Part shown: piece by piece, positions 19,325-33,400 of the stretch
How the letters are laid out: every line of letters starts with the position of its first letter
Numbering within the stretch: position 1 is the stretch's first letter
Assembly: GCA_037013495.1 (NCBI GenBank)
Contig: CM072810.1
Location: 84,428,449-84,492,448 of the forward strand
Length of the DNA: 64,000 nucleotides
Direction: 5' to 3'
DNA from: Hippophae tibetana
Taxonomy: Eukaryota > Streptophyta > Magnoliopsida > Rosales > Elaeagnaceae
Translations under genes and position numbers: made by a program
Notes under the pieces: generated by a model
The model's database searches: none
What the model was told of the DNA's origin: nothing
Seen by the model: the letters and a program-made list of their open reading frames with translations, nothing else

Positions 19325-22300
19325 CATTTTCTAATGTCAATTTTACAAAAGAATGTTAGGGGAAAAATTACTCCAAATTTTATATCATTCTAATTATTAT
19401 ATATTTAAGTGGAATTTACTACATCTTAAAATGCCAAATTACAAACGTATCAAATTTTGTTCATTATTTAATATAAGAGAACAAAAATTGTCATTTTTAA
19501 CTCATTTATGACATCAATATTCTTAACTTATTTGTAAGTTATTTTGGTTGTGTTGTAATGCACCGTTTTGAAATTAAATTTGCATATTGCTTTCCCCCTA
19601 AGAATCTAGTTTCCAAACACCTTATAGAAGTAAGAAGCAAAGAAATATGAGTCGAAATATTAAGCTCATCCTCTATAAAAATGATTCTTGCTACGTACCA
19701 AGAAGTTACAAATATTGTATAAAACCACCTCATCCATCACCTTTTTTCATTGGGAAGAGACATAATATAATTCACATGAATATTCCTTTGTTAGGTATTA
19801 AGACTTAAAGAGAAAACAAAATAATGATAAAAATTAGGAAATATCAATAAGTGAAAAAAAAAGCTTAAACATTTTCTAATGTCAATTTTACAAAAGAATG
19901 TTAGGGGAAAAATTACTCCAAATTGTATATCATGATAATTATTATATATATAAATGGAATTTAATACGTCTTAAAATGACAAATTAGAAACGTTTCAAAT
20001 TTTGTTCATTATTTTAAATTAGAGTTCAATAATTATCATTTTTAACTCATTTATGACATCAATATTTTTAACTTATTTGTAAGTTATTCTGGTTGTGTTG
20101 GACTACACCGTATTGAAATTAAATTTGGATATTGCTTTCCCCCTAAGAATCTAGTTTCCAAACGCCTTATAGAAGTAAGAAGCAAAGAAATATGAGTGGA
20201 AATATTAAGTTCATCCTCTATAGAAATGTTTCTTGCTACGTACTAAGAAGTTACAAATATTGTCTAAAACCACCTCATCCATCACCTTTTTTCATTGGGA
20301 AGAGACATAATATAATTCACATGAATATTCCTGTGTTGGGTATTAAGACTTAAATAGAAAACAAAATAATGATAAAAATTAGCAAAATCAATAAGTGAAA
20401 AAAAAGCTTAAACATTTTCTAATGTCAATTTTACAAAAGAATGTTATGGGAAAAATTACTCCAAATTGTATATCACGATAATTATTATATATATAAATGG
20501 AATTTAATACGTCTTAAAATGACAAATTATAAACGTTTCAAATTGTGTTCATTATTTTAAATAAGAGTTCAATAATTATCATTTTTAACTCATTTATGAC
20601 ATCAATATTCTTAACTTATTTGTAAGTTATTCTGGTTGTGTTGGACTGCACCGTATTGAAATTAAATTTGGATATTGCTTTCCCCCTAAGAATCTAGTTT
20701 CCAAACTCTTTATAGAAGTAAGAAGCAAAGAAATATGAGTGGAAATATTTAGGTCATCCTCTATAGAAATGTTTCTTGCTAGTACCAAGAAATTACAAAC
20801 ATTGTCTAAAACCACCTCATCCATGACCTTTTTTCATTGGGAAGAGACATAATATAATTCACATGAATATGCCCGTGTTGGGTATTAAGACTTAAAAAGA
20901 AAAAAAATAATGATGAACATTAGGAAAAAGCAATAAGTGGAAAAAAAAGCTTAAACATTTTCTAATGTCAATTTTACAAAAGAATGTTAGGGGAAAAATT
21001 ACTCCAAATTGTATATCATGATAATTATTATATATATAAATGGAATTTAATACGTCTTAAAATGACAAATTAGAAACGTTTCAAATTTTGTTCATTATTT
21101 TAAATAAGAGTTCAATAATTATCATTTTTAACTCATTTATGACATCAATATTCTTAACTTATTTGTAAGATATTCTGGTTGTGTTGGACTGCACCGTATT
21201 GAAATTAAATTTGGATATTGCTTTCCCCCTAAGAATCTAGTTTCCAAACACCTTATAGAAGTAAGAAGCAAAGAAATATGAGTAGAAATATTAAGTTCAT
21301 CCTCTATAGAAATGTTTCTTGCTACGTACTAAGAAGTTACAAATATTGTCTAGAACCACCTCATCCATCACCTTTTTTCATTGGGAAGAGACATAATATA
21401 ATTCACATGAATATTCCTGTGTTGGGTATTAAGACTTAAATATAAAACAAAATAATGATAAATATTAGGAAAAAACAATAAGTGAAAAAAAAGCTTAAAC
21501 ATTTTCTAATGTCAATTTTACAAAAGAATGTTAGGGGAAAAATTACTCCAAATTTTATATCATTCTAATTATTATATATTTAAGTGGAATTTACTACATC
21601 TTAAAATGCCAAATTACAAACGTATCAAATTTTGTTCATTATTTAATATAAGAGAACAAAAATTGTCATTTTTAACTCATTTATGACATCAATATTCTTA
21701 ACTTATTTGTAAGTTATTTTGGTTGTGTTGTAATGCACCGTTTTGAAATTAAATTTGCATATTGCTTTCCCCCTAAGAATCTAGTTTCCAAACACCTTAT
21801 AGAAGTAAGAAGCAAAGAAATATGAGTCGAAATATTAAGCTCATCCTCTATAAAAATGATTCTTGCTACGTACCAAGAAGTTACAAATATTGTATAAAAC
21901 CACCTCATCCATCACCTTTTTTCATTGGGAAGAGACATAATATAATTCACATGAATATTCCTTTGTTAGGTATTAAGACTTAAAGAGAAAACAAAATAAT
22001 GATAAAAATTAGGAAATATCAATAAGTGAAAAAAAAAAGCTTAAACATTTTCTAATGTCAATTTTACAAAAGAATGTTATGGGAAAAATTACTCCAAATT
22101 GTATATCATGATAATTATTATATATATAAATGGAATTTAATACGTCTTAAAATGACAAATTAGAAACGTTTCAAATTTTGTTCATTATTTTAAATTAGAG
22201 TTCAATAATTATCATTTTTAACTCATTTATGACATCAATATTTTTAACTTATTTGTAAGTTATTCTGGTTGTGTTGGACTACACCGTATTGAAATTAAAT

Positions 22301-23675
22301 TTGGATATTGCTTTCCCCCTAAGAATCTAGTTTCCAAACGCCTTATAGAAGTAAGAAGCAAAGAAATATGAGTGGAAATATTAAGTTCATCCTCTATAGA
22401 AATGTTTCTTGCTACGTACTAAGAAGTTACAAATATTGTCTAAAACCACCTCATCCATCACCTTTTTTCATTGGGAAGAGACATAATATAATTCATATGA
22501 ATATTCCTGTGTTGGGTATTAAGACTTAAATAGAAAACAAAATAATGATAAAAATTAGCAAAATCAATAAGTGAAAAAAAAGCTTAAACATTTTCTAATG
22601 TCAATTTTACAAAAGAATGTTATGGGAAAAATTACTCAAAATTGTATATCACGATAATTATTATATATATAAATGGAATTTAATACGTCTTAAAATGACA
22701 AATTATAAACGTTTCAAATTGTGTTCATTATTTTAAATAAGAGTTCAATAATTATCATTTTTAACTCATTTATGACATCAATATTCTTAACTTATTTGTA
22801 AGTTATTCTGGTTGTGTTGGACTGCACCGTATTGAAATTAAATTTGGATATTGCTTTCCCCCTAAGAATCTAGTTTCCAAACTCCTTATAGAAGTAAGAA
22901 GCAAAGAAATATGAGTGGAAATATTTAGGTCATCCTTTATAGAAATGTTTCTTGCTAGTATCAAGAAGTTACAAACATTGTCTAAAACCACCTCATCCAT
23001 GACCTTTTTTCATTGGGAAGAGACATAATATAATTCACATGAATATGCCCGTGTTGGGTATTAAGACTTAAAAAGAAAAAAAATAATGATGAACATTAGG
23101 AAAAAGCAATAAGTGGAAAAAAAAGCTTAAACATTTTCTAATGTCAATTTTACAAAAGAATGTTAGGGGAAAAATTACTCCAAATTGTATATCATGATAA
23201 TTATTATATATATAAATGGAATTTAATACGTCTTAAAATGACAAATTAGAAACGTTTCAAATTTTGTTCATTATCTTAAATAAGAGTTCAATAATTATCA
23301 TTTTTAACTCATTTATGACATCAATATTCTTAACTTATTTGTAAGATATTCTGGTTGTGTTGGACTGCACCGTATTGAAATTAAATTTGGATATTGCTTT
23401 CCCCCTAAGAATCTAGTTTCCAAACCCCTTATAGAAGTAAGAAGCAAAGAAATATGAGTAGAAATATTAAGTTCATCCTCTATAGAAATGTTTCTTGCTA
23501 CGTACTAAGAAGTTACAAATATTGTCTAGAACCACCTCAACCATCACCTTTTTTCATTGGGAAGAGACATAATATAATTCACATGAATATTCCTGTGTTG
23601 GGTATTAAGACTTAAATATAAAACAAAATAATGATAAATATTAGGAAAAAACAATAAGTGAAAAAAAAACTTATG
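19325..23675. repeat. Two copies of a 4-monomer higher-order repeat (2175 bp)
   Basis: Blocks 19325-21499 and 21500-23675 are nearly identical. They share rare variants such as GTTGTAATGCACCGTTTTG (19549 and 21725), TTCCTTTGTTAGGTATT, and GGAAATATCAATAAG. The offset of 2175 bp equals four monomers. Confidence 0.85.
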
Positions 23676-24985
23676 CATTTTCTAATGTCAATTTTACAAA
23701 AGAATGTTAGGGGAAAAATTACTCCAAATTGTATATCATGAGAATTATTATATATATAAATGGAATTTAATACGTCTTAAAATGACAAATTAGAAACGTT
23801 TTAATTTTGTTCATTTTTTTATATAAGATATCAATAATTATCATTTCTAACTCATTTATGACATCAATATTCTTAACTTATTTGTAAGTTATTCTAGTTG
23901 TGTTGGACTGCACCGTATTTAAATTAAATTTGGATATTGCTTTCTCCCTAAGAATCTAGTTTCCAAATGCCTTATAGAAGTAAAGAGCAAAGAAATATGA
24001 GTGCAAATATTAAGCTCATCCTCTAGAAAAATGATTCTAGCTACGTACCAAGAAGTTACAAATATTGTATAAAACCACCTCTTCCATCACCTTTTTTCAT
24101 TGGGAAGAGACATAATATAATTCACATGAATATTCCTGTGGTTGGTATTAAGACTTAAAAAGAAAACAAAATAATGATAAACATTAGGAAAAACTCAATA
24201 AGTGGAAAAAAAAAGCTTAAACATTTTCTAATGTCATTTTTAGAAATGAATGTTAGGGGAAAAATTACTCCAAATTTTATATCATTCTAATTATTATATA
24301 TTTAAGTGGAATTTACTACGTCTTAAAATGCCAAATTACAAACGTATCAAATTTTGTTCATTATTTCATATAAGAGAACAACAATTGTCATTTTTAACTA
24401 ATTTACGACATCAATATTCTTAACTTATTTGTAAGTTATTCTGGTTGTGTTGGAATGCACCGTATTGAAATTAAATTTGGATATTGCTTCACCCTAAGAA
24501 TCTAGTTTCCAAACGCCTTATAGAAGTAAGAAGCAAAGAAATATGAGTGGAAATATTAAGTTCATCCTTTATAGAAATGTTTCTTGCTACGTATTAAGAA
24601 GTTACAAATATTGTCTAAAACCACCTCATCCATCACCTTTTTTCATTGGTAAGAGACATAATATAATTCACATGAATATGCCTGTGTTGGGTATTAAGGC
24701 TTAAATAGAAAACAAAATAATGATAAAAATTAGGAAAAATCAATAAGTGAAAAAAAAAGCTTAAACATTTTCTAATGTCAATTTTACAAAAGAATGTTAG
24801 GAGAAAAATTACTCCAAATTGTATATCATGATAATTATTATATATATAAATGGAATTTAATACGTCTTAAAATGACAAATTAGAAACGTTTCAAATTTTG
24901 TTCATTATTTTATATAAGTGATCAATAATTATTATTTTTAACTCATTTATGACATCAATATTCTTAACTTATTTGTAAGTTATTT
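23560..24985. repeat. Array block duplicated 4353 bp downstream (copy 1)
   Basis: Shares private variants with 27913-29338: CATGAGAATT (23737 and 28090), TTTTTAGAAATGAATG, GCTTTCTCCCTA. The offset is eight monomers. Confidence 0.8.
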
Positions 24986-25390
24986 TGGTTGTGTTGTAAT
25001 GCACCGTTTTGAAATTAAATTTGCATATTGCTTTCCCCCTAAGAATCTAGTTTCCAAACACCTTATAGAAGTAAGAAGCAAAGAAATATGAGTCGAAATA
25101 TTAAGCTCATCCTCTATAAAAATGATTCTTGCTACGTACCAAGAAGTTACAAATATTGTATAAAACCACCTCATCCATCACCTTTTTTCATTGGGAAGAG
25201 ACATAATATAATTCACATGAATATTCCTTTGTTAGGTATTAAGACTTAAAGAGAAAACAAAATAATGATAAAAATTAGGAAATATCAATAAGTGAAAAAA
25301 AAAAGCTTAAACATTTTCTAATGTCAATTTTACAAAAGAATGTTAGGGGAAAAATTACTCCAAATTGTATATCATGATAATTATTATATA
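24986..25390. repeat. Orphan 400-bp fragment of the 2175-bp unit
   Basis: A third copy of the GTTGTAATGCACCGTTTTG to GGAAATATCAATAAG stretch seen at 19539 and 21714. Here it is joined upstream to a different monomer type (ATAAGTGATCAATAATTATT) and downstream to another, so its edges mark recombination points inside monomers. Confidence 0.75.
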
Positions 25391-27912
25391 TTTAAATGGA
25401 ATTTAACACGTCTTAAAATGCCAAATTACAAATGTTTCAAATTTTTTTCATTATTTTATATAAGAAAACAATAATTGTCATTTTTAACTCTTTTATGACA
25501 TCAATATTCTTATCTTATTTGTAAGTTATTCTGGTTGTGTTGGAATGCACCGTATTGAAATTAAATTTGGATATTGCTTTCCCCCTAAGAATCTAGTTTC
25601 CAAACGCCTTATAGAAGTAAGAAGCAAAGAAATATGAGTGGAAATATTAAGTTCATCCTCTATAGAAATGTTTCTTGCTACGTACTAATAAGTTACAAAT
25701 ATTGTCTAAAACCACCTCATCCATCACCTTTTTTCATTGGGAAGAGACATAATATAATTCACATGAATATTCCTGTGTTGGGTATTAAGACTTAAATAGA
25801 AAACAAAATAATGATAAAAATTACGAAAACTCAATAAGTGAAAAAAAAGCTTAAATATTTTCTAATGTCAATTTTACAAAAGAATTTTACGGGAAAAATT
25901 ACTCCAAATTTTATATCATTCTAATTATTATATATTTAAATGCAATTTAATACGTCTTAAAATGCCAAATTACAAATGTTTCAAATTTTGTTCATTATTT
26001 TATATAAGACAACAATAATTGTCATTTTAACTCATTTATGACATCAACATTCTTAACTTATTTGTAATTTATTCTAGTTGTGTTGGAATGCAACGTATTG
26101 AAAATAAATTTGGATATTTCTTTCCCCCTAAGAATCTAGTTTCCAAACGCCTTATAGAAGTAAGAAGCAAAGAAATATTAGTGGAAATATGAAGTTCACC
26201 CTCTCTAGAAATGATTCTTGCTACGTACTAAGAAGTTACAAATATTGTCTAAAACCACCTCATCCATCACCTTTTTTCATTGGGAAGAGACATAATATAA
26301 TTCACATGAATATTACTATGTTAGGTATTAAGACTTAAATAGAAAACAAAATAATGATAAAAATTAGGAAAAAACAATAAGTGAAAAAAAACTGAAGCAT
26401 TTTCTAATGTCAATTTTACAAAAGAATGTTAGGGGAAAAATTACTCCAAATTGTATATCATGATAATTATTATATATATAAATTGAATTTAATACGTCTT
26501 AAAATGACAAATTAGAAACGTTTCAAATTTTGTTCATTATTTTATATAAGAGATTAATAATTATCATTTTTAACTCAATTATGACATCAATATTCTTAAC
26601 ATATTTGTAAGTTATTCTGGTTGTGGTTGACTGCACCGTATTGAAATTAAATTTGGATATTACTTTCCCCCTAAGAATCTAGTTTCCAAACGCTTTATAG
26701 AAGTAAGAAGCAAAGAAATATGAGTGGAAATATTAGCTCATCCTCTATAAAAATGATTCTTGCTACGTACCAAGAAGTTTCAAATATTGTATAAAACCAC
26801 CTCTTCCATCACCTTTTTTCATTGGGAAGAGACATAATATAATTCACATGAATATTCCTGTGTTGGGTATTAAGACTTAAAAAGAAAACAAAATAATGAT
26901 AAACATTAGGAAAAAGCAATAAGTGGAAAAAAAGGCTTAAACATTTTCTAATGTCAATTTTAGAAAAGAATGTTAGGGGAAAAATTACTCCAAATTTTAT
27001 ATGATTCTAATTATTATATATTTATGTGGAATTTACTACGTCTTAAAATGCCAAATTACAAACGTATCAAATTTTGTTCATTATTTAATATAAGAGAACA
27101 TCAATTGTCATTTTTAACTCATTTACGACATCAATATTCTAAACTTATTTGTAAGTTATTCTGGTTTTGTTGGAATGCACCGTAATGAAATTAAATTTGG
27201 ATATTGCTTTCCCCCTAAGAATCTAGTTTCCAAACGCCTTATAGAAGTAAGAAGCTAAGAAATATGAGTGGAAATATTTAGGTCATCCTCTATAGAAATG
27301 TTTCTTGCTAGTACCAAGAAGTTACAAACAATGTCTAAAACCACCTCATCCATGACCCTTTTTTATTGGGAAGAGAGATAATATAATTCACATGAATATT
27401 CCTGTGTTGGGTATTAAGACTTAAAAAGAAAACAAAATAATGCTAAAGATTAGGAAAAATCAATAAGTGAAAAAAAAGCTTAAACATTTTCTAATGTCAA
27501 TTTTACAAAAGAATGTTACGGAAAACATTACTCCAAATTGTATATCATTATAATTATAATATATTTAAATGGAATTAAATAGGTCTTAAAATGCCAAATT
27601 ACAAATGTTTCAAATTTTGTTCATTATTTTATATAAGAAAACAAAAATAATCATTTTTAACTCATTTATGACATCAATATTCTTAACTTATTTGTAAGTT
27701 ATTCTGGTTGTGTTGGAATGCACCGTATTGAAATTAAATTTGGATATTGCTTTCACCCTAAGAATCTAGTTTCCAAACTCCTTATAGAAGTAAGAAGGAA
27801 AGAAATATGAGTGGAAATATTTAGGTCATCCTCTATAGAAATGTTTCTTGCTACGTACTAAGAAGTTACAAACATTGTCTAAAACCACCTCATCCATGAC
27901 CTTTTTTCATTG
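25391..27912. repeat. Array segment copied from the 15-19 kb region in permuted order
   Basis: 25860-27090 matches 17698-18930 (offset about 8162 bp; AAGAATTTTACGGG at both, AGAAGTTTCAAATATTG at both). 27180-27860 matches 15214-15894 (offset about 11966 bp; AGAAGCTAAGAAATATGAG at both). The two source pieces appear in reversed order relative to their templates, although strand is unchanged. Confidence 0.75.
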
Positions 27913-30489
27913 GGAAGAGACATAATATAATTCACATGAATATTCCTGTGTTGGGTATTAAGACTTAAATATAAAACAAAATAATGATAAAAATTAGGAA
28001 AAAACAATAAGTGAAAAAAAAACTTAAGCATTTTCTAATGTCAATTTTACAAAAGAATGTTAGGGGAAAAATTACTCCAAATTGTATATCATGAGAATTA
28101 TTATATATATAAATGGAATTTAATACGTCTTAAAATGACAAATTAGAAACGTTTAAATTTTGTTCATTTTTTTATATAAGATATCAATAATTATCATTTT
28201 TAACTCATTTATGACATCAATATTCTTAACTTATTTGTAAGTTATTCTAGTTGTGTTGGACTGCACCGTATTTAAATTAAATTTGGATATTGCTTTCTCC
28301 CTAGGAATCTAGTTTCCAAACGCCTTATAGAAGTAAAGAGCAAAGAAATATGAGTGCAAATATTAAGCTCATCCTCTAGAAAAATGATTCTTGCTACGTA
28401 CCAAGAAGTTACAAATATTGTATAAAACCACCTCTTCCATCACCTTTTTTCATTGGGAAGAGACATAATATAATTCACATGAATATTCCTGTGTTGGGTA
28501 TTAAGACTTAAAAAGAAAACAAAATAATGATAAACATTAGGAAAAACTCAATAAGTGGAAAAAAAAAGCTTAAACATTTTCTAATGTCATTTTTAGAAAT
28601 GAATGTTAGGGGAAAAATTACTCCAAATTTTATATCATTCTAATTATTATATATTTAAGTGGACTTTACTACGTCTTAAAATGCCAAATTACAAACGTAT
28701 CAAATTTTGTTCATTATTTCATATAAGAGAACAACAATTGTCATTTTTAACTAATTTACGACATCAATATTCTTAACTTATTTGTAAGTTATTCTGGTTG
28801 TGTTGGAATGCACCGTATTGAAATTAAATTTGGATATTGCTTCCCCCTAAGAATCTAGTTTCCAAACGCCTTATAGAAGTAAGAAGCAAAGAAATATGAG
28901 TGGAAATATTAAGTTCATCCTTTATAGAAATGTTTCTTGCTACGTATTAAGAAGTTACAAATATTGTCTAAAACCACCTCATCCATCACCTTTTTTCATT
29001 GGAAAGAGACATAATATAATTCACATGAATATGCCTGTGTTGGGTATTAAGGCTTAAATAGAAAACAAAATAATGATAAAAATTAGGAAAAATCAATAAG
29101 TGAAAAAAAAAGCTTAAACATTTTCTAATGTCAATTTTACAAAAGAATGTTAGGAGAAACATTACTCCAAATTGTGTATCATGATAATTATTATATATAT
29201 AAATGGAATTTAATACGTCTTAAAATGACAAATTAGAAACGTTTCAAATTTTGTTCATTATTTTATATAAGTGATCAATAATTATCATTTTTAACTCATT
29301 TATTACATCAATATTCTTAACTTATTTGTAAGTTATTCTGGTTGTGTTGGACTCCACCGTATTGAAACTAAATTTGGATATTGCTTTCCCCTTAAGAATC
29401 TAGTTTCCAAACGCCTTTTAGAAGTAAGAAGCAAAGAAATATGAGTGGAAATATTAAGCTCATCCTCTATAAAAATGATTCTTGCTACGTACCAAGAAGT
29501 TACAAATATTGTATAAAACCACCTCTTCCATCACCTTTTTTCATTGGGAAGAGACATAATATAATTCACATGAATATTCATGTGTTGGGTATTAAGACTT
29601 AAAAAGAAAACAAAATAATGATAAACATTAGGAAAACTCAATAAGTGGAAAAAAAAAGCTTAAACATTTTCTAATGTCAATTTTAGAAAAGAATGTTAGG
29701 GGAAAAATTACTCCAAATTTTATATCATTCTAATTATTATATATTTAAGTGGAATTTACTACGTCTTAAAATGCCAAATTACAAACGTATCAAATTTTGT
29801 TCATTATTTAATATAAGAGAACAACAATTGTCATTTTTAACTCATTTATGACATCAATATTCTTAACTTATTTGTAATTTATTCTAGTTGTGCTGGAATG
29901 CAACGTATTGAAAATAAATTTGGATATTTCTTTCCCCCTAAGAATCTAGTTTCCAAACGCCTTATAGAAGTAAGAAGCAAAGAAATATGAGTTGAAATAT
30001 TAAGTTCATCCTCTATAGAAATGTTTCTTGCTACGTACTAAGAAGTTACAAATATTGTCTAAAACCACCTCATCCATCACCTTTTTTCATTGGGAAGAGA
30101 CATAATATAATTAACATGAATATTCCTGTGTTGGGTATTAAGACTTAAATAGAAATCAAAATAATGATAAAAATTAGGAAAAAACAATAAGTGAAAAAAA
30201 AATTAAGCATTTTCTAATGTCAATTTTACAAAAGAATGTTAGGGGAAAAATTACTCCAAATTGTATATCATGATAATTATTATATATATAAATAGAATTT
30301 AATACGTCTTAAAATGACTAATTAGAAACGTTTCAAATTTGGTTCATTATTTTGTATAAGAGATTAATAATTATCATTTTTAACTCATTTATGACATCAA
30401 TATTCTTAACTTATTTGTAAGTTATTTTGGTTGTGTTGGACTGCACCCTATTGAAATTAAATTTGGATATTGCTTTCCCCCTAAGAATA
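27913..30489. repeat. Satellite: 4353-bp offset block (copy 2) and following monomers
   Basis: 27913-29338 is the second copy of the 23560-24985 block. After 29338 the sequence departs from it and becomes the more uniform A/B monomer mixture found in the rest of the array. No gene. Confidence 0.8.
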
Positions 30490-33400
30490 TAGTTTCCAAA
30501 CGCCTTACAGAAGTAAGAAGCAAAGAAATATGAGTGGAAATATTAAGCTCATCCTCTATAAAAATGATTCTTGCTACGTACCAAGAAGTTACAAATATTG
30601 TCTAAAACCACCTCATCCATCACCTTTTTTCATTGGGAAGAGACATAATATAATTAACATGAATATTCCTGTGTTGGGTATTAAGACTTAAATAGAAAAC
30701 AAAATAATGATAAAAATTAGGAAAAAACAATAAGTGAAAAAAAATTAAGCATTTTCTAATGTCAATTTTACAAAAGAATGTTAGGGGAAAAATTACTCCA
30801 AATTGTATGTCATGATAATTGTTATATATATAAATGGAATTTAATATGTCTTAAAATGACAAATTCGAAACGTTTCAAATTTTTTTCATTATTTTATATA
30901 AGAGATTAATAATTATCATTTTTAACTCATTTATGACATCAATATTCTTAACTTATTTGTAAGTTATTCTAGTTGTGTTGGACTGCACCCTATTGAAATT
31001 AAATTTGGATATTGCTTTCCGCCTAAGAATATAGTTTCCAAACGCCTTATAGAAGTAAGAAGCAAAGAAATATGAGTGGAAATATTAAGTTCATCCTCTA
31101 TAAAAATGTTTCTTGCTATGTACTAAGAAGTTACAAATATTGTATAAAACCACCTCTTCCATCACCTTTTTTCATTGGGAAGAGACATAATATAATTAAC
31201 ATGAATATTCCTGTGTTGGGTACTAAGACTTAAGTAGAAAACAAAATAATGATAAAAATTAGGAAAAAACAATAAGTGGAAAAAAAAGCTTAATCATTTT
31301 CTAATGTCAATTTTAGAAAAGAATCTTAGGGGAAAAATTACTCCGAATTGTATATCATGATAATTATTATATATATAAATGGAATTTAATACGTCTTAAA
31401 ATGACAAATTAGAAACATTTCAAATTTTGTTCATTATTATGTATAAGAGATTAATAATTATCATTTTTAACTCATTTATAACATCAATATTCTTAACTTA
31501 TTTGTAATTTATTCTAGTTGTGTTGGAATGCAACGTATTAAAAATAAATTTGGATATTTCTTTCCCCCTAAGAATCTAGTTTCCAAACGCCTTATAAAAG
31601 TAAGAAGCAAAGAAATATGAGTAGAAATATTAAGTTCATCCTCTTTAGAAATGTTTCTTGCTATGTACTAAGAAGTTACAAATATTGTCTAAAACCACCT
31701 CATCCATCACCTTTTTTCATTGGGAAGAGACATAATATAATTAACATGAATATTCCTGTGTTGGGTACTAAGACTTAAAAAGAAAACAAAATAATGATAA
31801 AAATTAGGAAAACACAATAAGTGAAAAAAAAATTAAGCATTTTCTAATGTTAATTTTACAAAAGAATGTTAGGGGAAAAATTACTCCAAATTCTATATCA
31901 TGATAATTATTATATATATAAATGGAATTTAATACATCTTAAAATGACAAATTAGAAACGTCTCAAATTTTGTTCATTATTTTATATAAGAGATTAATAA
32001 TTATCATTTTTAACTCATTTATGACATCAATATTCTTAACTTATTTGTAAGTTATTCTGGTTGTGTTGGACTGCACCGTATTTAAATTAAATTTGGATAT
32101 TGTTTTCCCCCTAAGAATCTAGTTTCCAAACGCCTTATAGAAGTAAGAAGCAAAGAAATATGAGTGGAAATATTAAGCTCATTCTCTATAAAAATGATTC
32201 TTGCTACGTACCAAGAAGTTACAAATATTGTATAAAACCACCTCTTCCATCACCTTTTTTCATTGGGAAGAGACATAATATATTTCACATGAATATTCCG
32301 GAGTTGGGTATTAAGACTTAAAAAGAAAACAAAATAATGATAAACATTAGGAAAACTCAATAAGTGGAAAAAAAAAGCTTAAACATTTTATAATGTCAAT
32401 TTTACAAAAGAATGTTAGGGGAAAAATTACTCCAAATTGTATATCATGATAATTATTATATATATAAATGGAATTTAATACGTCTTAAAATGACAAATTA
32501 GAAACGTTTCAAATTTTGTTCATTATTTTATATAAGAGATTAATAATTATCATTTTTAACTCATTTATGACATTAATATTCTTAACTTATTTGTAAGTTA
32601 TTCTGGTTGTGTTGGACTGCACCGTATTTAAATTAAATTTGGATATTGCTTTCCCCCTAAGAATCTAGTTTCCAAACGCCTTACAGAAGTAAGAAGCAAA
32701 GAAATATGAGTGGAAATATTAAGCTCATCCTCTATAAAAATGATTCTTGCTACGTACCAAGAAGTTACAAATATTGTCTAAAACCACCTCATCCATCACC
32801 TTTTTTCATTGGGAAGAGACATAATATAATTAACATGAATATTCCTGTGTTGGGTATTAAGACTTAAATAGAAAACAAAATAATGATAAAAATTAGGAAA
32901 AAACAATAAGTGAAAAAAAATTAAGCATTTTCTAATGTCAATTTTACAAAAGAATGTTAGGGGAAAAATTACTCCAAATTGTATGTCATGATAATTGTTA
33001 TATATATAAATGGAATTTAATATGTCTTAAAATGACAAATTCGAAACGTTTCAAATTTTTTTCATTATTTTATATAAGAGATTAATAATTATCATTTTTA
33101 ACTCATTTATGACATCAATATTCTTAACTTATTTGTAAGTTATTCTAGTTGTGTTGGACTGCACCCTATTGAAATTAAATTTGGATATTGCTTTCCGCCT
33201 AAGAATATAGTTTCCAAACGCCTTATAGAAGTAAGAAGCAAAGAAATATGAGTGGAAATATTAAGTTCATCCTCTATAAAAATGTTTCTTGCTATGTACT
33301 AAGAAGTTACAAATATTGTATAAAACCACCTCTTCCATCACCTTTTTTCATTGGGAAGAGACATAATATAATTAACATGAATATTCCTGTGTTGGGTACT

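Noticed and set aside
26970..27185. 71-residue plus-strand ORF at the block switch near 27 kb
   Set aside because: It is an opening in a satellite monomer created by a few substitutions; no start context, domain or conservation.
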